Position numbers and translations under genes: made by a program. From positions 124,001 through 188,000 of the forward strand of contig CM033113.1 in NCBI GenBank assembly GCA_019321725.1: a DNA stretch of 64,000 nt. The letters are read 5' to 3'. This DNA comes from Paulownia fortunei (lineage: Eukaryota > Streptophyta > Magnoliopsida > Lamiales > Paulowniaceae). The notes below the pieces were generated by a model. That model was not told the DNA's origin and searched no databases. It saw only the letters and a list, made by a program, of their open reading frames with translations. Below, in pieces: positions 63,237 to 64,000 of this stretch. Within the stretch, counting starts at the first letter, position 1; every line of letters begins with the position of its first letter.

Positions 63237-63486
63237 GTGAGGTTAACAGAAAGTGACTAGGAGGAGACGGCTTTCTCTGGTAGCGTGGTGGTGCTTCTTT
63301 CTTCTTGGAGCATCATTCTCGTTTTATGCACTAATTACATCAGACATAGACAAGAGAATGTGGTGAGGTTAACATAAAGTAACAAGTAGGATACGGCTTT
63401 CTCTGGTAGCGTGGTGGTGCTTCTCTCTTCTTGGAGCATGATTCTCGTTTTCTTGCCCTAATTACATTAGACAAAGATAAGAGAAA
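63237..63486. repeat. Tandem duplication, about 126-bp unit
   Basis: Unit 1 starts GTGAGGTTAACAGAAAGTGA at 63237 and unit 2 GTGAGGTTAACATAAAGTAA at 63363. They share CGGCTTTCTCTGGTAGCGTG and later TTCTTGGAGCAT and TTCTCGTTTT with few differences. Confidence 0.88.
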
Positions 63487-64000
63487 GTTGGGTGGGGTCT
63501 TGTCTTTTTCAACTTCCCTCTCCATCCCCACCAACACACAAAATATGATAAAGCACATGTCAAACTCTTTCATACAATCTGCTCTGTTTTTATTCCTATT
63601 ATCAATTTTATTTGTTTATTCAAATTTAATTATTTTAATAATACGAATATTTGTTGATGGAAAGCAAAAAATCGGCATAAGAATTTTTTTACGTCCTTCA
63701 AAATACAAATGTACTCTATATGTAAGAGGGCACGCCCTACAAATGAACAATTTAACAATTCAAATTTACAAATATAATATTACGATTTATTTGTAAAATA
63801 AAAACTCTCGTTTTATAGTTGATACTATTTTTGTACAAATCAACTACTAAATTGTCCAGCGAGATCCCTCGACTCTAAATTTGAACTATTTCCTTCAACG
63901 TTCGACTTTAAGTTTGCACTATTTTAAATTTACACTGTTGATCTTCCTTTAATGTTGAAATCCATTCAGTTGATATTTTCTTTCAATGTTGAAATCTTTC

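Larger units (their letters stand above)
61210..64000. other. RPS28 3' flank and distal intergenic region
   Basis: It holds the RPS28 3' UTR, an unassigned minus-strand frame (61480-61831), a TA run (62962-62987) and a tandem duplication (63237-63486). The last 300 bases are AT-rich. No gene can be named. Confidence 0.55.

Overview
The window is nuclear DNA of a flowering plant, most likely a eudicot. The genes have many short introns with GT-AG (rarely GC-AG) borders. The gaps between them are AT-rich and full of TA, GA and AC microsatellites. There are PPR genes and nuclear genes for plastid proteins, and a decayed plant LTR retrotransposon. I cannot name the species. No CRISPR, operon, phage, virus or organelle-genome sequence was seen.

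Layout, left to right. 1-5189: AT-rich gene-poor DNA with simple repeats. 5190-6614 (+): intron-less PLS-class PPR protein. 8898-12898 (-): TGD2, the plastid envelope lipid-transfer MCE protein, with a 5' UTR intron and leader reaching about 13260. 15073-22619: old Ty1/copia element with both LTRs, interrupted by a gypsy-type solo LTR (17578-19192, CTATA target duplication) and by a gypsy RT/RNase H piece (about 19611-21003). 23026-26713 (+): apyrase, 9 exons. 28957-32573 (+): vacuolar sorting receptor, 12 exons. 34110-36697 (-): splicing factor SF3A1. 39562-48370 (-): MRD1/RBM19-like five-RRM nucleolar protein, 16 exon pieces. 49931-55275 (+): PTAC14-like SET-domain plastid nucleoid protein, 12 exons. 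56565-59231 (-): DYW-type PPR protein, likely OTP84. 61012-61209 (+): ribosomal protein S28 behind a 5' UTR intron. 61210-64000: mostly non-coding, with a tandem repeat and one unassigned reading frame.

The genes do not form a pathway. They are independent housekeeping genes: chloroplast biogenesis and editing (TGD2, PTAC14, OTP84), RNA processing (SF3A1, MRD1), translation (RPS28), and the endomembrane or extracellular system (VSR, apyrase). VSR/SF3A1 and PTAC14/OTP84 are convergent pairs. MRD1/PTAC14 and OTP84/RPS28 are divergent pairs.

Most unusual points: (1) TGD2 and SF3A1, unrelated genes about 24 kb apart, share related leader and first-intron sequence. (2) The MRD1 start codon is split AT|G by an intron. 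(3) GC-AG introns occur in VSR and PTAC14. (4) SF3A1 and PTAC14 each seem to lack exactly one base near the N-terminus, which suggests assembly deletions. (5) The copia/gypsy mosaic joins at the reverse transcriptase YVDD region. I found no convincing new multi-gene system. All exon models were made by reading splice sites and frame by eye.
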